From Cellvibrionales bacterium (GTDB lineage: Bacteria > Pseudomonadota > Gammaproteobacteria > Pseudomonadales > GM7GCV1), in assembly GCA_014323765.1 (NCBI GenBank), contig JACONM010000002.1, positions 3,153 through 39,270 of the forward strand: DNA of 36,118 nucleotides, read 5' to 3'. This document shows, piece after piece, positions 1 to 8,427 of this stretch. Below the pieces are notes generated by a model that was given only the letters and a program-made list of their open reading frames with translations, was not told the DNA's origin and ran no database searches. The translations under genes and the position numbers were made by a program. Every line of letters begins with the position of its first letter. The first letter of the stretch is position 1.

Positions 1-183
1 GGAGAGATGCCGGGGTTTTGACTGCCATATGAGGGATCGCGGGGGGGTTGAGCGGGCGATGCGGTGGCGGCGGGCGGTGGGAATCGGGTTGCGGTGCGCC
101 TTCTGTGCGGGGGTGGTGGGCGGACCGCTGGTGGGGGATGGGCGGGCAGGCTGCGCGGTTGGGCGGTGCTTGGCGGGCGGCAT
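1..183 (-). CDS. Possible N-terminal part of a gene running off the left edge
   Basis: The minus strand is open from an ATG at 183 to the window edge, 61 codons without a stop, starting 33 bases after the tsaE stop. The predicted peptide is rich in Pro, Arg and Thr and has no domain I recognise. In related genomes the gene after tsaE is usually a cell-wall amidase (amiB/amiC) or mutL. The last residues before the edge could precede a MutL start, but too little is present to say. No clear ribosome binding site is seen. A plus-strand frame across the same bases looks like a shadow. It may equally be a non-coding spacer. Confidence 0.25.
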   Translation of the reverse strand, partial: MPPAKHRPTAQPARPSPTSGPPTTPAQKAHRNPIPTARRHRIARSTPPRSLIWQSKPRHLS

Positions 184-216
184 GATGAGGCGAGCGGTCG
201 GTCGGGGGTGGTTGGT

Positions 217-762
217 TTAGGCGGTGGCCGGGTGCCAGACTAGTTCGAGGTGGCGGCCCGCGGGGGTGGGGCGCAGATGCACTTCGAGGTCGGGGGTTTT
301 GAGCCAGCCGGCGGCGCGTTCTGGCCATTCGATCAAGCATAGGGTGCCGCCGCCGAGGTCGTCGCGGGCCCCGATAAACTCCAATTCTTCCGCCGCGGCT
401 AGGCGGTAGAGGTCGAAATGGCAGCAGGGCCAGGGTTTTGTGGGGTAACGCTCGGCGAGGGTGTAGGTGGGGCTGCGCACCGGCCCGCGCCAGCCGAGAC
501 CGCGCAAAATGCCGCGGGCGAGGGTGGTTTTGCCGGCGCCGAGGGTGCCCTGTAAAAAGACGATGCCGCCGGTCGGGAGGCGGGTGGGCAATTCTGCGGC
601 GAGATCTGTGCCTAGATCTAGGGTGGCTTGTTCGTCGGGCAAGTCGTAATTCGTGGCTAGGCGGGCGGGGCTTGGATTGGGGGGCGGATCGGCGGACGAG
701 TTTGCGGTCGGATTTGGGGTGGTCGACTCGCTTTGCGGGCTGGGGTGGGGGCGGGCGTTCAT
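217..762 (-). CDS. tsaE: tRNA threonylcarbamoyladenosine biosynthesis ATPase TsaE
   Basis: TsaE is the P-loop ATPase that works with TsaB and TsaD to place threonylcarbamoyl on A37 of ANN-decoding tRNAs in the cytoplasm. The 181-residue protein has a clear Walker A motif, GTLGAGKTT at residues 72-80, followed by the family's RSPTYTL segment and the HFDLYRL and IEWPE motifs. Residues 1-40 are a Ser/Pro/Thr-rich extension not usual in this family of about 150 residues. There is no internal Met to give a shorter start, so the extension may be real. The gene begins 7 bases after the nnrD stop, so the two are probably co-transcribed, an arrangement common in proteobacteria. Confidence 0.95.
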   Translation of the reverse strand: MNARPHPSPQSESTTPNPTANSSADPPPNPSPARLATNYDLPDEQATLDLGTDLAAELPTRLPTGGIVFLQGTLGAGKTTLARGILRGLGWRGPVRSPTYTLAERYPTKPWPCCHFDLYRLAAAEELEFIGARDDLGGGTLCLIEWPERAAGWLKTPDLEVHLRPTPAGRHLELVWHPATA

Positions 763-769
763 CTGGTTT

Positions 770-2332
770 TCAGGCGGGCGGTGGCGGGTTGAGGAAGGTG
801 CGGATTGGGGGGAGCAGGTCGGTGGCGAGGATGCCGCGAGGGCCCTGCGATTCCGCTAAACGATCGGCGGCGGCGGCATGGACGCATACGGCCAGACGGG
901 CCGCTTGGGCGGCGGGTAACCCTTGCGCCAGGAGGGCCCCGATTAGGCCGGCGAGCAGGTCGCCGGTGCCGCCGGTGCCGAGCGCGGGGTTGCCGTAGGG
1001 GCAGACGTACAGACCGTCTGCGGTGTCGATCAGGGTGCCACTGCCTTTGAGGAGCACGGTGCCGCCGAGCTTGGTGCGTAGGGCGGTTATCGCCGCCGGG
1101 CGATCGCGGTTGACTGCGGCGACCGATGAATCCAGCAGCCGTGCCGCCTCGCCCGGATGGGGGGTAAATACGGCGTTTTTTAGCGGCAGATGGGCGGCGA
1201 ATGCGGGGGTGGCCAGCAGGTTGAGCGCATCGGCATCGATAACTAGGGAGGTGTTTGAGTTGGCCTGCGCAGCGAGGGTTTGCAGTAGCAATTTTTGCCC
1301 CCAAGCGGCGGTGCCGAGGCCCGGGCCTAGCACCAGTGCGGAGGCGTTATTCAGCCAATCTTTGCCGGGGGATTCTTGTTCGGCGGCGGCGACCATGAGC
1401 TGCGGGCAGTGTGCCAGTGCCGCCGGAATGTGGGTGCTGCGGGTGAGGACGGCGATCAGCCCGGCTCCGGCATGCGCCGCCGCTAGGGCTGCCAGCAGGG
1501 GGGCACCGCCGTAGCCGTGGTCGCCGCCGATGATGAGCAGTCGACCGTGGTCGCCCTTGTGGTTGCAGGGGGGGCGGGGCGGCAGGTTGCACTGTTCGGT
1601 TGGCAGGTCGAGGAGCTCGGCGGCGGGTTCCATTTGCTGAAAAATGGCGGCGGGCACATCGAGGGAAGCTAATTGCAATTCGCCGCAGTGGTTGGCGGCG
1701 CGACCGGTGACCATGCCGAGTTTGGCGGCGATGAAGCTGACGGTGAGATCTGCTTGGATTGCGGGGCCTGCCGCATGGCCGGTGTCGCAGTCCAATCCGG
1801 AGGGAATGTCTGCCGCCACTCGCGGGCAGTCGAGGGCGTTGATGCGCTCGATTAGGGCGGCCATCTGCGGGCGCACTTCGCCGCTAAAGCCGGTGCCGAG
1901 TAGGGCATCGATGGCCACGGTCGGAGGGGTTGCGGCGGTCTTGGGGGGTGCTTCCGGTTCGGGGTTTTGCGCGAGCCAATCTGCTGCGGCGATGGGGTGT
2001 GCACCTTGTTCAAGCGCAACGGTGCGTGCCTGCAGTGCATCGCCGCGGCGGGTGCCGGGCGTTTCGATCAATTCCACTTGCAGGCGGCGGGCGAGGGCCA
2101 GGGCGGCCACGATGTAGCCATCGCCACCGTTGTTGCCGCCGCCGCAAAAGATTAGCAGGCGGCGGGTTTGTGGCCAGCGTTCTAAGAGGGCGGCGAATAG
2201 GGCGCGGCCGGCGCGTTGCATTAGTTGGATGCCGGGGATATTGGCCTGTTCTATGGCGCGGCGGTCGAGTTCGCGGAGTTGAGCGGCGCGGTAGAGGTGG
2301 CGAGGGGCGGCGGCGGTTATCCGGGCAGGCAT
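770..2332 (-). CDS. nnrD: Bifunctional NAD(P)H-hydrate epimerase / ADP-dependent NAD(P)H-hydrate dehydratase
   Basis: This enzyme repairs hydrated NADH and NADPH. The N-terminal half epimerises R- and S-NAD(P)HX and the C-terminal half dehydrates S-NAD(P)HX using ADP. The 520 residues match the full two-domain length. The N-terminal YjeF domain shows GGGNNGGDGY (64-73) and IDALLGTGFSG (141-151). The C-terminal ribokinase-like domain shows KGDHGRLLIIGG (259-270), DADALNLL (366-373), TPHPGE (390-395) and the anion-hole GTGGTGD (452-458). The ATG at 2332 is the first in frame and lies close to the divergent queG, so the two genes share a very short promoter region. The gene precedes tsaE by 7 bases. 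Confidence 0.96.
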   Translation of the reverse strand: MPARITAAAPRHLYRAAQLRELDRRAIEQANIPGIQLMQRAGRALFAALLERWPQTRRLLIFCGGGNNGGDGYIVAALALARRLQVELIETPGTRRGDALQARTVALEQGAHPIAAADWLAQNPEPEAPPKTAATPPTVAIDALLGTGFSGEVRPQMAALIERINALDCPRVAADIPSGLDCDTGHAAGPAIQADLTVSFIAAKLGMVTGRAANHCGELQLASLDVPAAIFQQMEPAAELLDLPTEQCNLPPRPPCNHKGDHGRLLIIGGDHGYGGAPLLAALAAAHAGAGLIAVLTRSTHIPAALAHCPQLMVAAAEQESPGKDWLNNASALVLGPGLGTAAWGQKLLLQTLAAQANSNTSLVIDADALNLLATPAFAAHLPLKNAVFTPHPGEAARLLDSSVAAVNRDRPAAITALRTKLGGTVLLKGSGTLIDTADGLYVCPYGNPALGTGGTGDLLAGLIGALLAQGLPAAQAARLAVCVHAAAADRLAESQGPRGILATDLLPPIRTFLNPPPPA

Positions 2333-2403
2333 GGCGGCGAAAAAGCCCTAAAATGGGGCGCATGTTGGCAATTCGCCATTATACCCACGCCCACCCGCGG
2401 GCC

Positions 2404-3555
2404 ATGCCGCCGACCGCCGATTCTGCCCCCGATTCTGCCCCTAGTCCGCAGCAGCTGGCCGCGTTGCGTGAGCGGCTGGATGGTTGGGCGGCGGAGCTGG
2501 GGTTTCAGGCGTTGGGGGTGGCGGATTTGGCGGTGGATGCTTATGTCAAGCGGCTCGATCGCTGGCTGGCGCAGGGTTATCAGGCGGGGATGGATTGGAT
2601 GGCCAGTCGCCGCGATCTGCGCGCTAACCCTGAGCGGTTGGTCGGCGGCTGTGCGCGGGTTATTTCGCTGCGGATGGATTACCGGCCGCCGGACACTGAG
2701 CCGCTGCGCATCCTTAAATCTGCCGACAAAGCCTATGTGTCGCGCTACGCCACTGGGCGCGATTACCATAGATTGGTGCGCCCGCGGCTGGCCAAATTGG
2801 CGGCGCGGATGCAGGGTTGGGCGGCGCGCCATTGGGGGGCGGATTCGTGCCAGCGGGCTTTTGTCGATAGTGCCCCGGTGCTGGAAAAGCCCTTGGCGGA
2901 GAAGGCTGGGCTGGGTTGGATTGGCAAAAATACCCTGCTGCTGAACCGGGCGGCGGGATCTTGGTTTTTTCTCGGCGAGATTTACACCAGTATTCCGCTG
3001 CCGGTCGCTGCGGCATCCGCCACCGACCACTGTGGTAGCTGCCGCGCCTGCCTGAATGTTTGCCCGACCGATGCCTTTCCTGCGCCCTATGTGCTGGATT
3101 CCGCTCGCTGCATCTCGTATCTGACCATCGAACATCGCGGGGCGATTCCGGAACCCTTGCGCGGCAAAATGGGCAATCGGGTGTTTGGCTGCGATGACTG
3201 CCAGCTGGTTTGCCCGTGGAACCGCTACGCCCGCCCTAGTGCTGAGGCGGATTTTCGGCCGCGGCATGGGTTGCACAATGCGGACTTGGTCGCGCTGTTT
3301 GGCTGGAGCGCAGAGCAATTTCGCCAGCGCACCGCCGGGTCGGCCATTCGGCGGGTTGGGTTTTATGGCTGGAAGCGCAATCTGGCAGTCGGTTTGGGCA
3401 ATGGACCGGCTACGGCGGCGGCTATCCATGCCTTGCGAAGTGATGCTACGGATTCGGCGTTGGTGCGTGAGCATGTAGAATGGGCCTTGGATCGCCTGAC
3501 TCAAACCAGTTTGGCTCAACCCTGTTTGGCTGGGCCCCGTCCGCCGTGCGCCTAG
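2404..3555 (+). CDS. queG: Epoxyqueuosine reductase QueG
   Basis: QueG performs the last step of queuosine synthesis, reducing epoxyqueuosine to queuosine in tRNA with cobalamin and two 4Fe-4S clusters. The conserved region VDSAPVLEKPLAEKAGLGW is present. The first cluster motif has cysteines 210, 213, 216 and 220, and the second has 263, 266 and 270 followed by Pro-Trp-Asn, as in the family. From the ATG at 2404 the protein has 383 residues, close to the usual 380. In-frame ATGs at 2353 and 2362 would add 17 or 14 residues and cannot be excluded. The frame stays open further upstream to about 1930, but that part lies antisense to nnrD and is not likely coding. It is divergent from nnrD. Confidence 0.94.
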   Translation: MPPTADSAPDSAPSPQQLAALRERLDGWAAELGFQALGVADLAVDAYVKRLDRWLAQGYQAGMDWMASRRDLRANPERLVGGCARVISLRMDYRPPDTEPLRILKSADKAYVSRYATGRDYHRLVRPRLAKLAARMQGWAARHWGADSCQRAFVDSAPVLEKPLAEKAGLGWIGKNTLLLNRAAGSWFFLGEIYTSIPLPVAAASATDHCGSCRACLNVCPTDAFPAPYVLDSARCISYLTIEHRGAIPEPLRGKMGNRVFGCDDCQLVCPWNRYARPSAEADFRPRHGLHNADLVALFGWSAEQFRQRTAGSAIRRVGFYGWKRNLAVGLGNGPATAAAIHALRSDATDSALVREHVEWALDRLTQTSLAQPCLAGPRPPCA

Positions 3556-3580
3556 CTGCTCGTTCTCTTTCTAACCTGCT

Positions 3581-3595
3581 TGCCCTGCCCTGCCC
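3581..3595 (+). repeat. (TGCCC)x3 short tandem repeat before algH
   Basis: Three perfect TGCCC pentamers end two bases before the algH ATG. The same 16 bases (the three units plus a T) occur again just after the algH stop. No Shine-Dalgarno sequence is visible within the repeat. Confidence 0.7.
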
Positions 3596-3597
3596 TG

Positions 3598-4191
3598 ATG
3601 CCGCCCCGCAAACAAACCCTGCCGCAACATCCTGCCGCCGATGCCCTGAGCGGGAGCATGCTGGCGGCTATGCCCGGTATGGCGGACCCCAACTTTGCCG
3701 GCACCCTCAGCCTGATTTGCGAGCACGGTGCGGACGGGGCCATCGGGCTGGTGCTCAATCGCCCGTTGCCGGTGGAGCTTGGCGCGTTGCTGCAGCGGAT
3801 TGGTTTGGAGGTGCCGCCCGAATTGGCCAAACAGACCGTGCTGGCGGGTGGGCCGGTGAAGCCGGAACGCGGCTTTGTGCTGCACCGGCCGGATAGCCAG
3901 AAATGGGCGGCGAGCCGGCGCGTGGCCGATGGGCTGATGGTGACCGCTTCTAGCGATATTATCGATGCGATGGCGGCGGGGCGGGCTCCTGCCGGGGCGA
4001 CGTTGGTGTTGGGCTACGCCGGTTGGGATGCGGGGCAGCTGGAGCGGGAAATGGGGGAGAATAGCTGGCTGAGTTTGCCCGCCGCCGCCGAGGTGGTGTT
4101 CGGCACCGCCTGCGAGCACCGCTTGACACGCGCCGCCGCTCTGGCCGGTATCGATTTCGGACGTTTGGCGAGTGCGGCGGGGCATGCCTGA
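3598..4191 (+). CDS. algH: YqgE/AlgH family protein (UPF0301)
   Basis: This is a conserved bacterial protein of unknown biochemical role, named for an effect on alginate regulation in Pseudomonas. The 197-residue product carries the family signature near its start (AMPGMADPNFAGTLSLICEH), then GAIGLVLNRP, then VLAGGPVKPERGFVLH, and later LGYAGWDAGQLEREM. The start at 3598 leaves about 20 residues before the usual family start. ATG 3658 would give a protein closer to the common length of about 185, so the true start is uncertain. ruvX lies 61 bases downstream, the usual algH-ruvX order. Identical pentamer repeats flank the gene. Confidence 0.92.
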   Translation: MPPRKQTLPQHPAADALSGSMLAAMPGMADPNFAGTLSLICEHGADGAIGLVLNRPLPVELGALLQRIGLEVPPELAKQTVLAGGPVKPERGFVLHRPDSQKWAASRRVADGLMVTASSDIIDAMAAGRAPAGATLVLGYAGWDAGQLEREMGENSWLSLPAAAEVVFGTACEHRLTRAAALAGIDFGRLASAAGHA

Positions 4192-4195
4192 TGGG

Positions 4196-4210
4196 TGCCC
4201 TGCCCTGCCC
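4196..4210 (+). repeat. (TGCCC)x3 short tandem repeat after algH
   Basis: Second copy of the pentamer array, starting four bases after the algH stop codon and followed by TTTTCGG. It is identical to 3581-3595, including the T that follows. Confidence 0.7.
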
Positions 4211-4252
4211 TTTTCGGTCTTTTTTCACCCTATCTAATTGGTAGCGGATTTC

Positions 4253-4678
4253 ATGAGTAACACTGGCGAGCGGCTGTTGGCTTTCGATTTTGGGGTGCGG
4301 CGGATTGGGGTGGCCACCGGCAACACCGTCAGCGGCACTAGCTCGGCGTTGACCACCTTGCAGGCGCGGGGGGGTGGGCCACCGTGGTCGCAGATCGAAC
4401 AGATCTTGGATGAATGGCGGGTGGACCGCTGCTTGGTGGGGCTGCCGCTGCATATGGATGGTAGCGAGAGCGAGATCAGCGGGCGGGCGCGGCAGTTTGC
4501 CGATGAGTTGCGGGGGCGTTTCACGGGGCCGGTCGATATGGTCGATGAGCGGCTGTCCAGCTTTGTGGCGCGGGAGCAAATCCAGGCGAGCGAGCGGCGG
4601 GCGCGGGTCGGCGAGGTCGATGCGCAGGCCGCTAAACTACTGGTCGATCAGTGGCTGCACAGCCGGGGCAGGCTATGA
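4253..4678 (+). CDS. ruvX: Putative pre-16S rRNA nuclease RuvX (YqgF)
   Basis: RuvX (YqgF) is an RNase H-fold nuclease involved in 5' maturation of 16S rRNA. The 141-residue protein begins with LLAFDFGVRRIGVATG, whose Asp is the first catalytic acid of the fold. It continues with CLVGLPLHMDGSES, then VDERLSS (second acidic site), and ends with VDAQAAKLLVDQWL, which carries the last conserved Asp. Length and motif order fit the family. The ATG at 4253 was chosen because family members start a few residues before the first beta strand. An upstream TTG at 4238 is less likely. The stop codon overlaps the ATG of the following ABC ATPase gene by four bases, suggesting translational coupling. Confidence 0.94.
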   Translation: MSNTGERLLAFDFGVRRIGVATGNTVSGTSSALTTLQARGGGPPWSQIEQILDEWRVDRCLVGLPLHMDGSESEISGRARQFADELRGRFTGPVDMVDERLSSFVAREQIQASERRARVGEVDAQAAKLLVDQWLHSRGRL

Positions 4679-5571
4679 CGACTCCTCTGCTATCGGTGCG
4701 TGGTTTGCACAAGTATTTCGGCGACAAGCATGCGGTGCGTGGTTTGGATTTTGAGCTGGAGCCGGGCATTTGTTTGGGGTTGCTGGGGCCGAATGGCGCG
4801 GGCAAAACCACTACCATTGAGATGTTGGAAGGCATTAAAAAGCCGAGCCGCGGCGAGCTGCGCTATCGCGGGGTGCCACTGGTTGGGCGGGCGTTGGCTG
4901 GCTACAAGGCGCGCACCGGCATTCAGTTTCAGGCTACCGCGCTGATGGATTTTTTGCGGGTGCGTGAGGTCCTGGAATTGTTCAGCAGTTTTTATGCCCG
5001 GCCGGCGTCCGCCGCTAGTTTGATTCAGCTTTGTGATCTGGGCGAGTTTGTGGACCAGTACGCCAATAAGGTTTCCGGCGGGCAGCGGCAGCGGTTGTTG
5101 TTGGCGGTGGCTTTGGCGGGTGAGCCGGAAATTCTCTTTTTGGATGAGCCTACCACCGGGCTGGATCCGCAGGCGCGGCGGCATTTTTGGCGGCTGCTGG
5201 AGCGCATTAAGGGGCGCGGTACTACGGTGGTTTTGAATACCCATCATATGGAAGAGGCGGAGCTGCTGTGCGATGAGCTGCTGATCTTGGACCACGGTGA
5301 GATGGTGGCGCGGGGGGCACCGGCGGCGTTGTTGCGGGCGCATTTTGATCGGCAACAGGTGCTGTTGGAGCGGGTGCCGGAGCTGCGCATCGACCCGGTG
5401 CTTGCTACTCCGCTGGCGACTGAGCGCGGGGCGGCGTTTGCCACAGATCGGCCGGCGGCGTTTATTGGCGAGCTGGCGGCGGGGGGCGCGGACATCGATG
5501 GGTTGCAGGTGCGCTCGCCCAATCTGGAGGATCTTTTTTTGAAACTGACCGGCCACGGGCTGCGGGATTAA
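4675..5571 (+). CDS. ABC transporter ATP-binding protein (ABC-2 type exporter)
   Basis: This is the ATPase subunit of an ABC-2 type export system; it pairs with the permease encoded next. The 298-residue protein has Walker A GPNGAGKTT (38-46), a Q-loop near FQATA (85-89), the signature VSGGQRQ (133-139), Walker B ILFLDEPTTGLDP (153-165) and the H-loop in NTHHMEE (188-194). The C-terminal 100 residues are the variable tail seen in drug or polysaccharide exporters of the CcmA/NodI type. The start overlaps the ruvX stop (ATGA), and the permease follows after four bases. The substrate cannot be read from the sequence. Confidence 0.94.
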   Translation: MTTPLLSVRGLHKYFGDKHAVRGLDFELEPGICLGLLGPNGAGKTTTIEMLEGIKKPSRGELRYRGVPLVGRALAGYKARTGIQFQATALMDFLRVREVLELFSSFYARPASAASLIQLCDLGEFVDQYANKVSGGQRQRLLLAVALAGEPEILFLDEPTTGLDPQARRHFWRLLERIKGRGTTVVLNTHHMEEAELLCDELLILDHGEMVARGAPAALLRAHFDRQQVLLERVPELRIDPVLATPLATERGAAFATDRPAAFIGELAAGGADIDGLQVRSPNLEDLFLKLTGHGLRD

Positions 5572-5575
5572 CGCT

Positions 5576-6568
5576 ATGCATCCGATATTTGCGCTGGTGG
5601 TGGCGCGTAACAAAGAGTTTTACCGCGATCGTGCGGCGTTGGTGTGGAGCATTTGTTTTCCGCTGCTGTTGATTTTGGGTTTTAGCCTGGCTTTTGCGCG
5701 GCCGGAGCCGGCGGTTTTCCAGCTGGGGCTGGTCGATGAGGCCGCGCCCGCTGCACTGCCGGAGTATGTGGCGACGGTCGACTACGTTGATCGCGAGCGG
5801 GCCCTGGCGCGGTTGCGGCATCATGAATTGGATCTGCTGTTGGATGGCGGCGCGGGGCGGCTGTATTACAACGCGCTGTCGCCGGCCAGTTTGGCACTGT
5901 TGGATCTGCTCGATGGGGGCGACCCGCTGGGGCTGGAAACTCAGGCGGTGACGGGCGAAGCGGTGCGCTATGCGGACTGGGTTATCCCCGGCGTGGTGGG
6001 TATGAATTTGATGTTTGGGGCACTGTTTGGGGTGGGTTTTGTCATCGTCCGCTATCGCAAAAATGGGGTACTGCGGCGGCTGGCGGCATCGCCGATTTCG
6101 CCGCTGGTTTTTTTGACGTCGCAAATGCTGTCGCGCTTTATTATCGTTATGGCGGTCAACAGTGCTATTTTAATTAGCTGCACCCTGCTGCTGGGGCTGC
6201 GTATGGAGGGTAGCTGGCTGAGTCTGCTGCTGACTTTGGGGGTCGGTAGTTTGACGATGATTTGCGTGGGGCTGGTGGTGGCCAGTCGAATTGCCAGTGA
6301 GGAATTGGCGAATGGGTTGCTGGATACGCTGAGTTTGCTGATGATGTTTTTCTCCGAGCTTTGGTTTTCTCTGGACAGTGCGCCGCGTTGGATGCAGTGG
6401 CTGTCTGAATTGCTGCCGCTGACCCATATGGTGCGGGCGTTGCGGGCGATTATGGTGGAGGGGGCGGGGCTGGCGGATATTTGGTCTAGTTTGGCGGCGC
6501 TGGGGCTGTTTGCGGTGTTTAGTTTGGCTTTGGCGGCGCGGTTGTTTCGCTGGGAGGCGGATGGGTGA
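5576..6568 (+). CDS. ABC-2 type transporter permease
   Basis: Membrane partner of the preceding ATPase, 330 residues. The N-terminal part has one membrane segment (about residues 20-40) followed by a soluble region of about 100 residues. Then come five hydrophobic segments from about residue 135 to 325, including the [19 protein letters not shown] turn that marks ABC-2 permeases of the multidrug or NodJ kind. The C-terminal [17 protein letters not shown] is also typical of this family. The gene ends two bases before the ATG of the macro-domain gene. Substrate unknown; drug, lipid or polysaccharide export are all possible. Confidence 0.9.
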   Translation: MHPIFALVVARNKEFYRDRAALVWSICFPLLLILGFSLAFARPEPAVFQLGLVDEAAPAALPEYVATVDYVDRERALARLRHHELDLLLDGGAGRLYYNALSPASLALLDLLDGGDPLGLETQAVTGEAVRYADWVIPGVVGMNLMFGALFGVGFVIVRYRKNGVLRRLAASPISPLVFLTSQMLSRFIIVMAVNSAILISCTLLLGLRMEGSWLSLLLTLGVGSLTMICVGLVVASRIASEELANGLLDTLSLLMMFFSELWFSLDSAPRWMQWLSELLPLTHMVRALRAIMVEGAGLADIWSSLAALGLFAVFSLALAARLFRWEADG

Positions 6569-6570
6569 CT

Positions 6571-7098
6571 ATGGCAAATATCGAGGTGCGGCAGGGCGAC
6601 ATTACCGGGTTGGCGGTGGATGCCGTGGTGAATGCGGCCAATGAGGGGTTGGCAGGCGGCGGCGGGGTGGATGGGGCGATTCATCGCGCTGCTGGGCCGC
6701 GGTTGTTGGCGGCTTGTCGCGCCTTGCCGGAGGTGCGTGCGGGGGTGCGCTGCCCGACTGGGGAGTGCCGCATTACGCCGGGGTTTGACCTGCCTGCCCG
6801 CTATGTGATTCATGCGGTCGGGCCGGTTTGGCGCGGCGGCGAGCGGGGGGAAGCTGAGTTGCTGGCTGGCTGTTATCGGGCGGCGGTGCGGCTGGCGGGT
6901 GAATATGGGTTGCGCTCGCTGGCTTTTCCGGCGATTAGCTGCGGAGTTTATGGTTATCCGCTGGAGCAGGCGGCGCAGGTGGCACGCCGGGCATTGGCGG
7001 ATTCTTTGGCGGCGGCGACTGCTGTCGATATTGTGTATTTGGTGGCTTTTGAGGGGGCGGTTCTGAAGGCTTTGGAGGCGGCGTTTTGTGGGGATTGA
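6571..7098 (+). CDS. Macro-domain protein, O-acetyl-ADP-ribose deacetylase-like
   Basis: Macro domains bind ADP-ribose. This YmdB-like group hydrolyses O-acetyl-ADP-ribose or removes ADP-ribose from acidic residues. The 175-residue product is essentially one macro domain: [19 protein letters not shown] at the start, the glycine-rich loop [15 protein letters not shown], then [10 protein letters not shown], and [13 protein letters not shown] near the end. The ATG at 6571 follows the permease stop by two bases. A GTG at 6565 that overlaps the permease stop is an alternative. It appears to be the last gene of the ruvX-ABC-permease run. Why it travels with an exporter is not evident. Confidence 0.92.
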   Translation: MANIEVRQGDITGLAVDAVVNAANEGLAGGGGVDGAIHRAAGPRLLAACRALPEVRAGVRCPTGECRITPGFDLPARYVIHAVGPVWRGGERGEAELLAGCYRAAVRLAGEYGLRSLAFPAISCGVYGYPLEQAAQVARRALADSLAAATAVDIVYLVAFEGAVLKALEAAFCGD

Positions 7099-7143
7099 GC
7101 AGGGCGGTGACTGGCGGTTTTAACGGTTTTTTAGCTGGTTTTT

Positions 7144-8343
7144 ATGGCATTTAAGTCGGGCGGGGCTGCCGAGGTTTTCGGGGTTTTTTTGCGGTTGGGG
7201 GTGACCTGCTTTGGCGGGCCGATCGCGCATTTGGGGTATTTCCGCACCGAGTTTGTCGAGCGGCGGCGGTGGCTTAGTGAGGGGCAGTTTGCGCAGCTGC
7301 TTGCGATTTGCCAGTTTTTGCCGGGCCCGGCGAGCAGTCAGCTGGGGTTTAGTATTGGGCTGTTGCGGGCGGGCTGGCGGGGGGCACTGTGCGCTTTTTT
7401 TGCTTTTACTTTGCCATCGGTGTTGTTATTGGCGGGGTTTGCGGCGGCGTTGCCGTGGCTGTCTGGCGCGGTGGGGCAGGCGGTGGTGGGGGGGTTGAAG
7501 ATTCTGGCACTGGCGGTGGTGGCGCATGCGCTGGTCGGGATGGCGCGGACGCTTTGTGCGGGCTGGTGGCGGGCGGCGTTGGCGGGGATGGCTTGTGCGG
7601 CAATGGTGGCGTTTGGTGCGCCTGCTGTGCAGTTGGGTGTGGTGGCGATCGGGGCTGGCTTGGGGGCGCTTTTCTGCCGGCAGGCGGGACCGGCGGCGGA
7701 GGCGGCGTTGGCGGTGGGTTATGGAACGCGGGGCGGTTGGGGGTTGCTGGGGGTGTTTTTGGTGCTGTTGATCGGCTTGCCTTATTTGGCGGGGCCGGCG
7801 GCTGGGGCGGCGGGGCCATTGGATATTGCGGCGGGGTTTTATCGGGCCGGGGCTTTGGTTTTTGGCGGCGGGCATGTGGTGTTGCCGCTGTTGGAGGAGA
7901 CGGTGGTTGCGCCCGGTTGGGTGAGCGAGGCGGATTTTGTGGCGGGTTACGGGGCGGCGCAGGCTGTGCCGGGGCCGCTGTTTGCTTTTGCGGCCTATCT
8001 GGGTAGGCTGATTCCTGCGGCGGGCGGTGGATTGGTGGGCGGGGCGGTCGCTTTGCTGGCGATTTTTTTGCCGGGGTTTTTATTGGTGGCGGGGGTGTTG
8101 CCGCTTTGGCGTTTCATCGCGGGGAGGCGCAGTGCCGCCAATGCGATTGCCGGTGTGAATGCCGCGGTGGTGGGGTTATTGGCTGCTGCGTTTTATGATC
8201 CGGTGTTTGTTGCGGCGGTGGATAGTGCGGTGGATTTGGCGATTGGGTTAGTTGGTTTTGGGTTGTTGGCGATTTGGCGGGTTTCGCCTTTGGTTGTGGT
8301 GGTTTGGTGTTTGGGGGGGAGTTTGGTGGTGAGCATGCTTTGA
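7144..8343 (+). CDS. chrA: Chromate transporter family protein (ChrA/CHR)
   Basis: CHR proteins export chromate, or probably sulfate-like anions, across the inner membrane. The 399 residues comprise two CHR halves. The first shows FGGPIAHLGYFRTEFVERR and FLPGPASSQLGFSIG. The second shows FGGGHVVLPLLEE and GYGAAQAVPGPLFAFAAYLG. These are the paired FGG-H and PGP signatures of long-chain CHR proteins. About ten to twelve membrane segments can be drawn. The region is extremely G-rich on the plus strand (GCG, GGG and TTG codons), like the neighbouring genes on this side. Whether chromate is the physiological substrate is unknown. Confidence 0.92.
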   Translation: MAFKSGGAAEVFGVFLRLGVTCFGGPIAHLGYFRTEFVERRRWLSEGQFAQLLAICQFLPGPASSQLGFSIGLLRAGWRGALCAFFAFTLPSVLLLAGFAAALPWLSGAVGQAVVGGLKILALAVVAHALVGMARTLCAGWWRAALAGMACAAMVAFGAPAVQLGVVAIGAGLGALFCRQAGPAAEAALAVGYGTRGGWGLLGVFLVLLIGLPYLAGPAAGAAGPLDIAAGFYRAGALVFGGGHVVLPLLEETVVAPGWVSEADFVAGYGAAQAVPGPLFAFAAYLGRLIPAAGGGLVGGAVALLAIFLPGFLLVAGVLPLWRFIAGRRSAANAIAGVNAAVVGLLAAAFYDPVFVAAVDSAVDLAIGLVGFGLLAIWRVSPLVVVVWCLGGSLVVSML

Positions 8344-8427
8344 TTTGCCAATCTAAAAATCAAGTATTCGCATTCCTTCTAACACAAAAAGTTTTGGCCG
8401 GTTTTTGATCGAAACTAACGGTCCACA

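Noticed and set aside
29-220. Plus-strand open frame of 63 codons at the left edge
   Set aside because: Arg/Gly-rich translation with no known pattern, in a G-rich region where several frames stay open by chance; the minus strand is more consistent with the operon direction.
1930-2352. Upstream extension of the queG frame
   Set aside because: It lies entirely antisense to nnrD and adds sequence not found in QueG proteins.
2317-3519. 400-codon minus-strand frame antisense to queG
   Set aside because: The translation has no family pattern and mirrors queG codons; queG has both iron-sulfur motifs.
7389-8006. Long glycine-rich plus-strand frame inside chrA
   Set aside because: A shadow caused by the GGC/GGG-rich sequence; chrA in the other frame has clear CHR motifs.
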